Shown: positions 8,279 through 16,132 of the stretch, piece after piece
How positions within the stretch are numbered: position 1 is the first letter of the stretch
Layout of the letters: every line of letters starts with the position of its first letter
Assembly (NCBI GenBank): GCA_946405185.1
Contig: CAMJGH010000011.1
Coordinates: 1-47,962 of the forward strand
Source of the DNA: an uncultured Lachnospiraceae bacterium
GTDB lineage: Bacteria; Bacillota; Clostridia; Lachnospirales; Lachnospiraceae
Length of the DNA: 47,962 nt
Direction of reading: 5' to 3'
The notes under the pieces: model-generated
Database searches by the model: none
The model's input: the letters and a program-made list of their open reading frames with translations, nothing else
What the model was told of the DNA's origin: nothing
Made by a program: the position numbers and the translations under genes

Positions 8279-9097
8279 ATGGGAAAGACAGTGAGTGAAA
8301 AGAAGATACAGAACGGCCTGCAGGTGCTCTTTGACCGCGAGTGGCGGGAACTGCCGCCGGAAGGCGTGATCGCGCAGGAGCACACGTTTTCCGATGCGTT
8401 TCTTGCCTCCATGCGGCAGATGAGCCGGGCGGCCGAAACGCCGCAGCCGGCGGGTAAGCGCATTCCCTGGAAGCGGTATGTGAGCCGCTTTGCGGCGGCC
8501 GCCGCAGTGGTGCTGGTGGTGGGACTTGGCGCCCGCATCCTGCTGCCCGGCATGGCTCCCAAAAGCATGGACAATGCCGTCCCGGCCTACTCGGAAGCGG
8601 GAGCACAGGAAGTGCGGAGCGGGGAGATGACGGAGAATGCCTACAGCGGCGGCGCGGAGCCACACCGGGGAACCGCCGCGGGAGTCCTGTCTCAGGAAGC
8701 GGGAAATGCCTCCGCGGGAACGGGCGCAGCAGGCGTGACGCCCGCCGAAGCGGAGACCGTTCCGGCCGTCGGAGATAAGACCGCCGCTGTCCGTGACTAT
8801 GCCGGAGAGAGCGCCGTGGCGGACGGCCTGACGGTGCGCGTGCGGCTTACCGGCGCCGGCCTCCAGCTGACCGTGATCAATCAGACCGGGAAGGCTGTGA
8901 CAGCCGTTTACGAAGGACTGGCGGGAAACCTGCCGGCACCCGCACCGGGAGAACGCCCGGAGCTGACGGTGGAAAGCGGGACGGAAAGCACGCTGGTCGT
9001 GGAGGAAACCATGCCGGCCAATGATGCGGGAGTGTACGAAGCCGTTGTACAGATCGATGGAACAGAATACCGGGTCGAGCTGACGCCGGCATCATAA
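8279..9097 (+). CDS. Single-pass membrane protein, probable anti-sigma factor
   Basis: Protein of 272 residues with no family I can name. A charged cytoplasmic N-terminal part of about 70 residues precedes one transmembrane helix (about 71-90). A low-complexity Ala/Gly/Glu-rich linker and a beta-rich domain (about 165-272) resembling bacterial Ig-like folds follow; the protein ends YRVELTPAS. No zinc-binding HxxxCxxC motif is visible. Size, topology and the six-base gap after the sigma gene are what one expects of an anti-sigma factor that holds the sigma factor at the membrane and senses a signal outside. The role is inferred from position and topology only. Confidence 0.6.
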   Translation: MGKTVSEKKIQNGLQVLFDREWRELPPEGVIAQEHTFSDAFLASMRQMSRAAETPQPAGKRIPWKRYVSRFAAAAAVVLVVGLGARILLPGMAPKSMDNAVPAYSEAGAQEVRSGEMTENAYSGGAEPHRGTAAGVLSQEAGNASAGTGAAGVTPAEAETVPAVGDKTAAVRDYAGESAVADGLTVRVRLTGAGLQLTVINQTGKAVTAVYEGLAGNLPAPAPGERPELTVESGTESTLVVEETMPANDAGVYEAVVQIDGTEYRVELTPAS

Positions 9098-9113
9098 AGG
9101 GGGAGGAACGGAT

Positions 9114-10556
9114 ATGAAGTTCATGAAAAAAGTGCTGAGCTGCCTGCTGGCAGCTGCGTTGCTGGGGAGTCTGGCCGGGTGCAGGCAGATCCATCCGATG
9201 GATCCGGTGTACCCGACCGAAGAGGAACCGACCACCCGGCGGGAGCGGGGGACGGACCGGGAGGAGACACCGGCCGTGGATCCGGCTTTCCCCGGCGGGG
9301 AAGTGCCCGGCTGCCAGGTGCTTTCGGCCGCGGTCTATCCGCAGTGGGCGCCCAATCCGGAAAAGAGCCGCACGGAGAGCCAGCCCGAAAAATGGTATGA
9401 GCAGAACGCGGCCCGCTTCCTGAATGAGGAAGAGATGCGGGTACTGGCTGCGTCTCTGGAAGGCTTTTATGAGGAACTGATCCCGCAGGCCATGCAGGGG
9501 GAGGAAAACGTGATCCTCTCGCCCGTCAACATCTGGGTGGCGCTGGCCATGCTGGCCGAAGTGACCGACGGCGATACCCGCGCGGAGATCCTGGACCTGC
9601 TGCACTGTGACGATATCGATGCCTGCCGCGAGCAGGCCGCGAAGGTGCTGCGGGCGGTCTATATAGACGACGGGCTGTCCGTCTGCCGGCCGGCAAACGC
9701 GCTGTTCCTGTCGGACAGGGAAGAGTACAGGAGCGAGGGGTTTGAGAAGCTGGCGGAGATCTATCTGGCATCGGCCTTCTCCGGCACGATGGGGACCGAC
9801 GAGTACGATCAGGTGCTCCGGAACTGGATCAACGACAACACCGGTCACCTGCTGGAGGAAGCCGCGAACGGCCTGTCCATGGATAAGGACACCATCCTGG
9901 CGCTGGCCTCGACCATCTATCTGAAGACTCCCTGGGTGGAGGAGTTCTCGCCCGGAAACACGCAGGAGCGCACGTTTACCTGCGAGGACGGCACCGAGGT
10001 GAAGACGGATTTCCTGTGTGCGCCTTACGACTCCAAGTATTACTGGCAGGGGGATCACTTCACGGCTGTCAGCAAGGGCATGCACGGCGGCATGCAGATG
10101 TGGTTTGTGCTGCCGGAGGAAGGCACTTCGGCGGAAGCGCTGGCGGCGGACCCTCAGGTGTGGGCATTTCTGGCCGGCACCGCGGAGGTGGAGAGCCTCC
10201 GGGCGGATGTGAACCTGTTTGTGCCGAAGTTTGACCTCTCCGGCAATCTGCAGCTGGCGGATACGCTGCAGGCCTGCGGCGTGCAGAAGGTCTTTTCGGC
10301 CTCTGCGGCGGACTTTTCGCCCATCACGGAGCGCGATGACGTGGCGGTGACCTCCGTCACCCACGCAGCCCGTGTGAAGATCGACGAGGAAGGTGTGGAA
10401 GCCGCCGCCTTTACGGTGGTACTGGCCGGCGCTACGGCCATGCAGGAAAGACCTCCGATGATCGATTTCATCTGTGACCGGCCGTTCCTGTTTGCCGTGA
10501 CCGGACCGGGCAGCGTGGTGGAGTTTGCCGGCATGGTGATGACGCCGGTGGAGTGA
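9114..10556 (+). CDS. Serpin-family lipoprotein (first of two)
   Basis: Serine/cysteine protease inhibitor of 480 residues, longer than a bare serpin (about 380) because of a lipoprotein signal (LAGC, lipidated Cys23) and a Pro/Glu/Arg-rich tether of about 70 residues. Serpin landmarks include ENVILSPVNIWVALAML, ALASTIYLKTPW, VPKFDLSGNLQ and the hinge KIDEEGVEAAAFT, ending with DRPFLFAV near the C terminus. The hinge keeps small residues at P12-P10, the hallmark of inhibitory serpins, with Val instead of Thr at P14. The exposed loop continues VVLAGATAMQERPP, so P1 may be Thr or a nearby residue. It would sit on the outer face of the membrane. It is followed by a paralogue 52 bp downstream. 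Confidence 0.93.
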   Translation: MKFMKKVLSCLLAAALLGSLAGCRQIHPMDPVYPTEEEPTTRRERGTDREETPAVDPAFPGGEVPGCQVLSAAVYPQWAPNPEKSRTESQPEKWYEQNAARFLNEEEMRVLAASLEGFYEELIPQAMQGEENVILSPVNIWVALAMLAEVTDGDTRAEILDLLHCDDIDACREQAAKVLRAVYIDDGLSVCRPANALFLSDREEYRSEGFEKLAEIYLASAFSGTMGTDEYDQVLRNWINDNTGHLLEEAANGLSMDKDTILALASTIYLKTPWVEEFSPGNTQERTFTCEDGTEVKTDFLCAPYDSKYYWQGDHFTAVSKGMHGGMQMWFVLPEEGTSAEALAADPQVWAFLAGTAEVESLRADVNLFVPKFDLSGNLQLADTLQACGVQKVFSASAADFSPITERDDVAVTSVTHAARVKIDEEGVEAAAFTVVLAGATAMQERPPMIDFICDRPFLFAVTGPGSVVEFAGMVMTPVE

Positions 10557-10608
10557 GCCGGACAGAACGGATAAAAGGAGAGGCCGGAAGGCCGGAAAGG
10601 AGCGGACG

Positions 10609-12000
10609 ATGAAGACGATGACACGGCGCATGACGGCACTGTTTCTGACGGTGATCCTTCTTCTGGCCGGCTGCGGGAAAGCGCCCGCGGCGGGCGGGGG
10701 GGCCGCTCCGGTCGGAACAGCCGTCTCCGACGGAACGGGAAAGGGGGAGGCCACCATCCTGGCGGCGGCCATCTTCCCGGAATGGCCCAAGCGGAAAAGC
10801 CCGGACAAGCCGGCGTCGGAAGCGTGGCAGGAGATGAACAAAGCCCGCACGATCACCACCATGGACAACCGCGATCTGCGCGCCAAAGTGGCGGCCTTTT
10901 CCACGCGGTACTTCTCGGTGATGATGCAGGGGCAGGAAAATGTCATCCTCTCGCCCGTCACGACATGGCTGGCGCTGGGGATGCTGGCGGAAGTGACGGC
11001 CGGCGATACGCAGGCAGAGATCCTGACGGCCCTGCAGTGTACAGACATCGAAGAGTGCCGGGACATGGCGCAGAAGCTGGTGAAGTCCGTCTATATCGAT
11101 GACAGCGTGAGCCGGACCGTTCCGGCGTGCGCCTTCTTCCTGTCCGATAAGGAGGAGTACCGGGAGGAGCCCCTGCGGCAGCTGGCGGAAGTGTATCTGG
11201 CGTCGGCCTTCTCCGGCACCATGGGCAGCGATGAGTACAATGCTTTTCTGCAGGCCTGGCTGGACCAGCAGACCGGCGGGATGCTGACGGACGAAGCGTC
11301 AGCCGTTAAGACGGACCCGGATGAAGTGCTGGCGCTGGCGGCGGCCATGTACCTGAAGACACCGTGGGAGGAGAGCTTTGCCGAGTCTGCCGTGGCAGAG
11401 CGGCCGTTTGAGACACCATCCGGGCAGGTGAAGACGGAGTTCATGACCGGTCCGGCCTCCGTCAAATGGTATGTGCAGGGGAATGGCTGGAAGGCCGCAT
11501 ACCGCAGCATGCAGGGCGGCATGACCATGTGGTTCATCCTGCCGGATGAAGGCGTGGATCCGGCAGCCATCGCGCAGGATCCGGCCCTGACCGCCATGCT
11601 GACGGCAGCCCGTCCGGATGAGGTGACCGAGGCGGACGTGATGCTGACGGTACCGATGTTTGATGTCAGCAGCAGCGCGGATATCGTTAAAAAGCTGCCG
11701 GAGATGGGCATCCGGCTGGCGCTGGATGAAAACAAGGCGGATTTTTCACCGCTGCTGCCGCAGTTGTCGGCGAAAGGCATAGAAGTCTGCGTGTCGAAGG
11801 TGGACACGGCCGCCCGGGTGAAGATCGACACAGCCGGTGTGGAGGCATCCGCGTTCACGGTGATCCACGCCACCAAAGCCCTGGCGCCGCAGCCGCTGCC
11901 GCAGGTGTACCTGGTCTTTGACCGGCCGTTCCTGTTCGCGGTCACCGGGCCGAACGGCGTGGTGGAGTTTGCGGGGCTGGTGAACTCTCCGGCGGAATAA
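10609..12000 (+). CDS. Serpin-family lipoprotein (second of two)
   Basis: Paralogue of the preceding gene, 463 residues, with a lipobox LLAGC (Cys22) and a shorter tether. Conserved blocks are ENVILSPVTTWLALGML, ALAAAMYLKTPW, VPMFDVSSSADI and a C-terminal DRPFLFAVTGP. The hinge reads KIDTAGVEASAFT: small residues are kept, but the usual Glu at P17/P16 is replaced by Thr-Ala. The reactive loop then reads VIHATKALAPQPLP, quite different from the first copy, with basic Lys and the Ala-Leu pair near the expected cleavage point. The tandem pair therefore looks duplicated and then diversified at the target-recognition loop. The ribosome site is GGAAAGGAG. Confidence 0.92.
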   Translation: MKTMTRRMTALFLTVILLLAGCGKAPAAGGGAAPVGTAVSDGTGKGEATILAAAIFPEWPKRKSPDKPASEAWQEMNKARTITTMDNRDLRAKVAAFSTRYFSVMMQGQENVILSPVTTWLALGMLAEVTAGDTQAEILTALQCTDIEECRDMAQKLVKSVYIDDSVSRTVPACAFFLSDKEEYREEPLRQLAEVYLASAFSGTMGSDEYNAFLQAWLDQQTGGMLTDEASAVKTDPDEVLALAAAMYLKTPWEESFAESAVAERPFETPSGQVKTEFMTGPASVKWYVQGNGWKAAYRSMQGGMTMWFILPDEGVDPAAIAQDPALTAMLTAARPDEVTEADVMLTVPMFDVSSSADIVKKLPEMGIRLALDENKADFSPLLPQLSAKGIEVCVSKVDTAARVKIDTAGVEASAFTVIHATKALAPQPLPQVYLVFDRPFLFAVTGPNGVVEFAGLVNSPAE

Positions 12001-12040
12001 GCCGGAAGAGGGAGACGGTTCCGGGAAGGATAGAGGAAAA

Positions 12041-13027
12041 ATGATGAAAAGAGGACTGAGCGCTCTGATGGCACTTCTGCTGGCACTCACACTGGCTGCC
12101 TGCGGCGGCTCATCCGGGGGAAACAAAGCGGCGGACCGCGCGGAGGCCTTGCCGGCCACGGCCGCGGAAAGGGAGGAGGCCGCTTACGAAGGAGCGTTCC
12201 GGGAGGTTGGAAACGCCGCGGCGTCCGACGTCATGGAGGCGCCTGCGAAAACCGGTGAGCAGACCGGCGGGCAGCAGGCGGCTTCCTCGCAGGCCAAGAT
12301 TATCCGCACACAGAACTATTCGCTGGAGACCACGGAGTTTGAGGCGGCGCTGGAGGTTTTGAAGACCCGCCCGGCACAGTTCGGCGGCTACATCGAAAGC
12401 TCCGAGCAGGGGGCAAACAGCCGCGGCCTGCACTGGGTGAACATGGTGATCCGCGTGCCGTCGGGGCAGCTGGACGCCTTCGCGGAGGGCATGACGGAAA
12501 ACTGCCAGATCACGCACTTTTCCGAGAGCACCGAAAATGTCACCCTGAAGTACGTGGATCTGGAAAGCCACATCAAGGCCCTGCGCACCGAGCAGGAGGC
12601 GTTGCTGGCCATGCTCGAAAAAGCGGACGATGTGGACAGCATGATCTACATCCAGTCGCACCTGACCGACGTCCGCTACCAGATTGAAAGCTACGAATCG
12701 CAATTGCGCGTGCTGGCGGACGAAGTGGACTACAGCACCGTGAACCTGTCGCTCGCGGAAGTGGTGCGCGAGCAGAACACCGACAAGTCGTTCTTCGGCG
12801 AGGCCGGCGCGGAACTCTCCGATAACCTCTACCGCATCGGGCAGGGGTTCCGGAACTTCGGCATCTGGGTGATCGGGCACATCCCGCAGTTCATCTTCCT
12901 GGCGGTGTTCATCGCGGTAATCGTGGTCGTGGTGAAGCGTGTGAAGCGCCGCGCGGCGAAAAAGGCAGGCGCCGGAGAGGCTTCCTCTCCGGAAGAGAAC
13001 AAGGTGATCATCCGCAGCGAAAAATAA
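12041..13027 (+). CDS. DUF4349 lipoprotein with C-terminal membrane anchor
   Basis: Protein of 328 residues with an N-terminal lipobox (LTLAAC, Cys21) and a low-complexity linker. A DUF4349 domain (about 85-245) follows, with the typical IIRTQNYSLET start, GGYIESSE, VIRVPSGQLDAF, the coiled-coil stretch DLESHIKALRTEQEALL and YSTVNLSL. One transmembrane helix lies near residues 275-305, then a basic tail. The molecular function of DUF4349 proteins is not established, although they are often encoded beside ECF sigma/anti-sigma genes. It ends the serpin operon and is followed by a stem-loop. A second in-frame ATG at 12044 is an equally good start. Confidence 0.88.
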   Translation: MMKRGLSALMALLLALTLAACGGSSGGNKAADRAEALPATAAEREEAAYEGAFREVGNAAASDVMEAPAKTGEQTGGQQAASSQAKIIRTQNYSLETTEFEAALEVLKTRPAQFGGYIESSEQGANSRGLHWVNMVIRVPSGQLDAFAEGMTENCQITHFSESTENVTLKYVDLESHIKALRTEQEALLAMLEKADDVDSMIYIQSHLTDVRYQIESYESQLRVLADEVDYSTVNLSLAEVVREQNTDKSFFGEAGAELSDNLYRIGQGFRNFGIWVIGHIPQFIFLAVFIAVIVVVVKRVKRRAAKKAGAGEASSPEENKVIIRSEK

Positions 13028-13049
13028 ACAGCGGGAGCGCTGACAGAAC

Positions 13050-13080
13050 GGGAGCCGTATCCTCATCGGATGCGGCTCCC
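13050..13080. terminator. Bidirectional stem-loop between the serpin operon and the peptide gene
   Basis: A 13-bp stem (13050-13062 with 13068-13080, one wobble pair) and a 5-nt loop lie between two converging transcription units. Neither flank has a strong T run, so termination strength is uncertain; the minus-strand tail GTTCTGTC is slightly better. Confidence 0.55.
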
Positions 13081-13130
13081 TACGCGTTGTCCGTATTCAT
13101 TCTCCCGTTCCTCATGTACCGGCGTTCCTC

Positions 13131-13196
13131 TTATTTCTCGAAGCTCTTGTAGTACAGTTCCAATGCCTTCTCGATCTTCGCGAACAGTTTTTTCAT
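13131..13196 (-). CDS. 21-residue amphipathic peptide, unrecognised
   Basis: Small open frame beginning MKKLFAKIEK and ending YKSFEK. Support for translation: AAGGAG exactly six bases before the ATG, and a near-consensus promoter (TTTACA-N17-TATGAT) about 50 bp upstream that serves nothing else on this strand. Leu4, Phe5, Ile8, Ala11, Leu12, Tyr15 and Phe19 would line one face of a helix; six Lys against three Glu give about +3. There is no signal peptide or Cys. It is divergent from a LysR-type regulator with overlapping promoters, so it is the regulator's likely target. Possible roles include a membrane-active or signalling peptide, a regulatory peptide, or the leader of an RNA; none can be chosen from sequence. 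Confidence 0.6.
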   Translation of the reverse strand: MKKLFAKIEKALELYYKSFEK

Positions 13197-13252
13197 GATG
13201 ATCTCCTTCCTCGCTCCGGCTTGTCATCCGGCGCTTTTCTTTTGATGGGCCC

Positions 13253-13281
13253 ATCATACCGCCTTGACCGACCAATGTAAA
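13253..13281 (-). promoter_or_regulatory. Promoter of the peptide gene
   Basis: Minus-strand TTTACA (13276-13281), 17-bp spacer, TATGAT (13253-13258); start expected near 13246. It overlaps the divergent lysR promoter almost completely, so the two cannot easily fire together. Confidence 0.75.
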
Positions 13282-13292
13282 ATACATATAAT
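13264..13292 (+). promoter_or_regulatory. Promoter of the lysR gene
   Basis: TTGACC (13264-13269), 17-bp spacer, TATAAT (13287-13292): one mismatch from full consensus. Start expected near 13299, with a leader of about 68 nt. Confidence 0.8.
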
Positions 13293-13304
13293 AAGCGCAT
13301 ATCG

Positions 13305-13319
13305 ATACCTGTTAAGTAT
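13305..13319. promoter_or_regulatory. LysR-type regulator box ATAC-N7-GTAT
   Basis: A perfect ATAC-N7-GTAT dyad, the T-N11-A form bound by LysR-type regulators. Its centre (13312) is about 66 bp upstream of the predicted peptide transcript start, the classical recognition position for activation. It also lies just inside the start of the lysR transcript, suiting auto-repression. A further ATAC half-site at 13282-13285 abuts the peptide -35 and could be the activation half-site. Confidence 0.65.
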
Positions 13320-13366
13320 GGATGGTGCGGGTGCCCGGGCGGCTCCCGCAAAAGGGAGGAGGCGCG

Positions 13367-14251
13367 ATGGAACTGCGGCACATCCGGTATTTTCTGGCGG
13401 TGGCGGACACCGGCAGCTTTACGAAAGCGGCGGAGGAACTGCTGATCGCGCAGCCCCCGCTGTCCCGGCAGATCAAAGACCTGGAGGAAGAACTGGGCGC
13501 GGAGCTGTTCATCCGCCGCCCGCGCGGGGCGGTCCTGACGGAGGCGGGCAAGCGCTTCCTGCCGTACGCCAGACGGATGGAGAAGCTGGCCAGGCAGTCC
13601 GCGGACGAGATCCGCGCGATGGAAGAGGGGCTCTCCGGCACGCTCTATCTGGCCACGGTGGAAGGCCTGGCCCCGCACCTGATCGCCGGGTGGATGGCCG
13701 AGTTTCACCGCCTCTATCCGCAGACGGATTTCAACCTGTTCAACGGCAGCACGGACGACGCCATCGACCGCATCCAGAAGGGCCTGTGCGACATGGCCGT
13801 CATCACCGCACCGTACGATTCCGAAGGTCTGGAGGGGCTGCCGGTGGGGGAGGAGCCGTGGGTGGCCATGATCCCGGCCGGCCACGCGCTGGCGGCGGAA
13901 GCGGGGGAGGATATCCCGCTGGAAAAGCTGGCGGACTGTGATCTGATCATTCCTTCCAGGCACAGCCGCCGGCGGGAGATCCTGGAATGGTTCGCGCCCA
14001 TCGGCAAAGAACCGCGCTTCATCGGGCGCATCTCCCATCTTGTCAATGCCTGCGAACTGACGCGGGCGGGCCTGGGCATCGCCATCTTCCCGGAGTCGGC
14101 CTCCCGCTACGCGCAGGACGGCGTGGTGATCCGGCGCATCGTGCAGCCGGAGGTGAGCGCGTCCTACCTGCTGGTGCGCAGCGCCGCCCGGGTGAGTTCG
14201 CGGGTGGCGGAAGAATTCTGGACATTCGTGGGAGAGTCCGGGGGACGGTGA
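13367..14251 (+). CDS. LysR-family transcriptional regulator
   Basis: Regulator of 294 residues. The N-terminal winged helix-turn-helix is typical (MELRHIRYFLAVADTGSF, AAEELLIAQPPLSRQIKDLE, LFIRRPRG..LTEAG), followed by a two-lobe effector domain of the periplasmic-binding type from about residue 90. The ATG at 13367 is chosen because AGGAGG lies seven bases upstream and the conserved family start MELRHIRYF follows at once. The last codons (ending ESGGR and the stop) are encoded by one arm of a long palindromic repeat. Divergence from a tiny peptide gene across a shared promoter region with an ATAC-N7-GTAT box makes that gene its likely target. The effector is unknown; the downstream sugar-acid genes are another possible target. 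Confidence 0.95.
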   Translation: MELRHIRYFLAVADTGSFTKAAEELLIAQPPLSRQIKDLEEELGAELFIRRPRGAVLTEAGKRFLPYARRMEKLARQSADEIRAMEEGLSGTLYLATVEGLAPHLIAGWMAEFHRLYPQTDFNLFNGSTDDAIDRIQKGLCDMAVITAPYDSEGLEGLPVGEEPWVAMIPAGHALAAEAGEDIPLEKLADCDLIIPSRHSRRREILEWFAPIGKEPRFIGRISHLVNACELTRAGLGIAIFPESASRYAQDGVVIRRIVQPEVSASYLLVRSAARVSSRVAEEFWTFVGESGGR

Positions 14252-14285
14252 GCCAAAAGAACCGTCCCCCGGACTCTCCTCCCTT
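14231..14285 (+). terminator. 19-bp perfect palindrome overlapping the lysR stop codon
   Basis: Arms GGAGAGTCCGGGGGACGGT (14231-14249) and its exact complement (14261-14279) enclose an 11-nt loop with CCAAAAGA, followed by CTCCCTTTTCC. It can act as the lysR terminator. The stop TGA (14249-14251) begins at the last base of the left arm. The GGGGACGGT...CCAAAAGAACCGTCCCC layout resembles dispersed repeats I know from gut Clostridia, so it may be an inserted element that now ends the gene. Confidence 0.75.
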
Positions 14286-14291
14286 TTCCGA

Positions 14292-14320
14292 TTGTAAGCC
14301 TTTTCGCCTTGTGGTATGAT
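14292..14320 (+). promoter_or_regulatory. Promoter of the dehydratase gene
   Basis: TTGTAA (14292-14297), 17-bp spacer, TATGAT (14315-14320). The leader contains a 7-bp hairpin (14338-14344 with 14359-14365). Confidence 0.7.
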
Positions 14321-14390
14321 ATCTCCAACTGTGGACTGCGGGCGAAGGGGCTTTTTTGCGCCCGCGAACACCAGAAAGGACCGGTGTTTT

Positions 14391-16112
14391 ATGGAGCCGA
14401 AAAGCAAAGACGAGCGCCTTTTGTGGGCGCAGTTTGACGCACTGGAAATGGGCAGCGGCTGGGATGAGTCGGATATCACCAAGCTGCAGATCCTGGTGGA
14501 CGATGTCTGGGGTGATTCCCACCCGGGTTCCGTCCACCTGCACCAGCTCTCCGAGCAGGCCAAGTACGGCATTTACGAGATGGGCGCCAAGCCCGCCATG
14601 TACCACGCCACGGATATCTGCGACGGCTGCGCGCAGGGCCATGACGGCATGAACCGCATCCTCGCCTCCCGCGAGGCTATCGCCAATCTGGTGGAGATGC
14701 ACGCCTCCGCGCTTTCCTGGGACGGCATGGTGCTGTCCTCCTCGTGCGACAAGTCCGTGCCGGCGCACTTAAAAGCCATCGCGCGGATGAACATTCCGGC
14801 CATCTTCATGCCGGGCGGTTCCATGCGCCCGGGCCCTTATCAGACCACATCCCTGGTGGCGGGCGATATCTCGCTGCGCCAGAAGAGAAAAGACGCTATC
14901 ACCCCGGAGGAGATCCGTGACTACAAACTGACCGGATGTCCGTCCTGCGGCGCCTGCACGTTCCTGGGCACCGCCTCCACCATGCAGTGCATGGCTGAGG
15001 CTCTGGGCCTGACGCTGCCGGGCGCGGCACTCGCACCGGCCACCATGCGCGACATCCTGGACTACGCCCGTGAGGCGGGCCGCCAGATCGTCCGTCTGGC
15101 AAAAGCCGGGCTCACGCCGGACAAGATCCTGACGCCGGCGGCCTTCCGCAACGCCATCGTCATCCACGCGGCCATCGGCGGGTCCACCAACGCCACGCTG
15201 CACCTGCCGTCCATCGCCCGCGAGCTGGGCATCGACCTGCCGCTCGAGCTGTTTGATGAGATCAACCACAAGGTGCCGCACCTGGGCAACATCAACCCGT
15301 CCGGTCAGCACCTGACCGAGAGCTTCTGGTTTGCCGGTGGCATCCCGCAGGTTGAGCGCGAACTGGCGCACTTCCTGGATCTGGACGTGATGACCGTCAC
15401 CGGCAAGACGCTGGGCGAGAACCTGGACGACCTCGAGAAGAGCCACTGGTTCGTGCGCAACCTCGGGTATCTGGCCAACTACGGCTTAAAGCGCGAGGAT
15501 GTCATCTGGCCGCTGGAGAAGACCAGTGAGCCGGGCAGCGTCGCGGTCTTAAAGGGCAACATCGCGCCGGACGGCAGCGTTATCAAGTACTCCGCCTGCG
15601 TGAAGGAGCAGCGCACGGTGGTCAACGCCCCGGCCCGCGTCTTCAACTGCGAGGAGGATGCCTACTTCTCCGTGGTCCGCGGCGAGATCAACCCGGGCGA
15701 CGTCATCGTCATCCGCTACGAAGGCCCGCGCGGCTGCGGCATGCCGGAGATGCTCATGACCACCGAAGGCATCGTCTGCGACCCGCGCCTGAACGGCACG
15801 GTGGCGCTGATCACCGACGGGCGCTTCTCGGGCGCCACGCGCGGCGCGGCCATCGGGCATGTCTCGCCCGAAGCGGCGGCGGGCGGCCCCATCGCCTTCA
15901 TCGAGGAGGGGGATCTGATCAGCTACGACATCGCCACCCGCACCATAAACGTGACCGGCATCGCGGGCGTTCCGTGCAGCGTGGAAGAGGCCACGGCGGT
16001 GCTCGCCGAGCGCTCCAAGAAGGGCATCATCCCGCGCGAACCGCGCAAAGGTTTCTACAAGTACTACACCACGCACGCGCTGTCGGCAACGCTCGGCGCG
16101 GGCCTGGAGTGA
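14391..16112 (+). CDS. IlvD/Edd-family dehydratase, probably acting on a sugar acid
   Basis: Iron-sulfur dehydratase of 573 residues. Family motifs are [15 protein letters not shown] (Cys77, Cys80), [11 protein letters not shown] (Cys119, Lys121) and [17 protein letters not shown] (Cys183, Cys186, Cys189), which supply cluster and Mg ligands. Further marks are [15 protein letters not shown] and the C-terminal [20 protein letters not shown] signature. Length and motif spacing fit the family (about 570-620). True IlvD acts in branched-chain amino acid synthesis, but no other ilv gene is here and aldarate genes follow, so a dehydratase for an aldonic or aldaric acid is more likely. The ATG at 14391 is chosen over an upstream in-frame ATG at 14316 that lies inside the promoter. 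Confidence 0.88.
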   Translation: MEPKSKDERLLWAQFDALEMGSGWDESDITKLQILVDDVWGDSHPGSVHLHQLSEQAKYGIYEMGAKPAMYHATDICDGCAQGHDGMNRILASREAIANLVEMHASALSWDGMVLSSSCDKSVPAHLKAIARMNIPAIFMPGGSMRPGPYQTTSLVAGDISLRQKRKDAITPEEIRDYKLTGCPSCGACTFLGTASTMQCMAEALGLTLPGAALAPATMRDILDYAREAGRQIVRLAKAGLTPDKILTPAAFRNAIVIHAAIGGSTNATLHLPSIARELGIDLPLELFDEINHKVPHLGNINPSGQHLTESFWFAGGIPQVERELAHFLDLDVMTVTGKTLGENLDDLEKSHWFVRNLGYLANYGLKREDVIWPLEKTSEPGSVAVLKGNIAPDGSVIKYSACVKEQRTVVNAPARVFNCEEDAYFSVVRGEINPGDVIVIRYEGPRGCGMPEMLMTTEGIVCDPRLNGTVALITDGRFSGATRGAAIGHVSPEAAAGGPIAFIEEGDLISYDIATRTINVTGIAGVPCSVEEATAVLAERSKKGIIPREPRKGFYKYYTTHALSATLGAGLE

Positions 16113-16132
16113 AAAAGAAGGTAACTGCTGAC

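Noticed and set aside
13063-13287. 74-codon minus-strand frame overlapping the micropeptide region
   Set aside because: It starts upstream of the minus-strand promoter's transcript start, lacks a ribosome site and runs into the terminator stem; the 21-codon frame in another phase fits the signals better.
14338-14365. Possible riboswitch or attenuator in the dehydratase leader
   Set aside because: Only one 7-bp stem with a 14-nt loop; no alternative pairing or known aptamer pattern seen.
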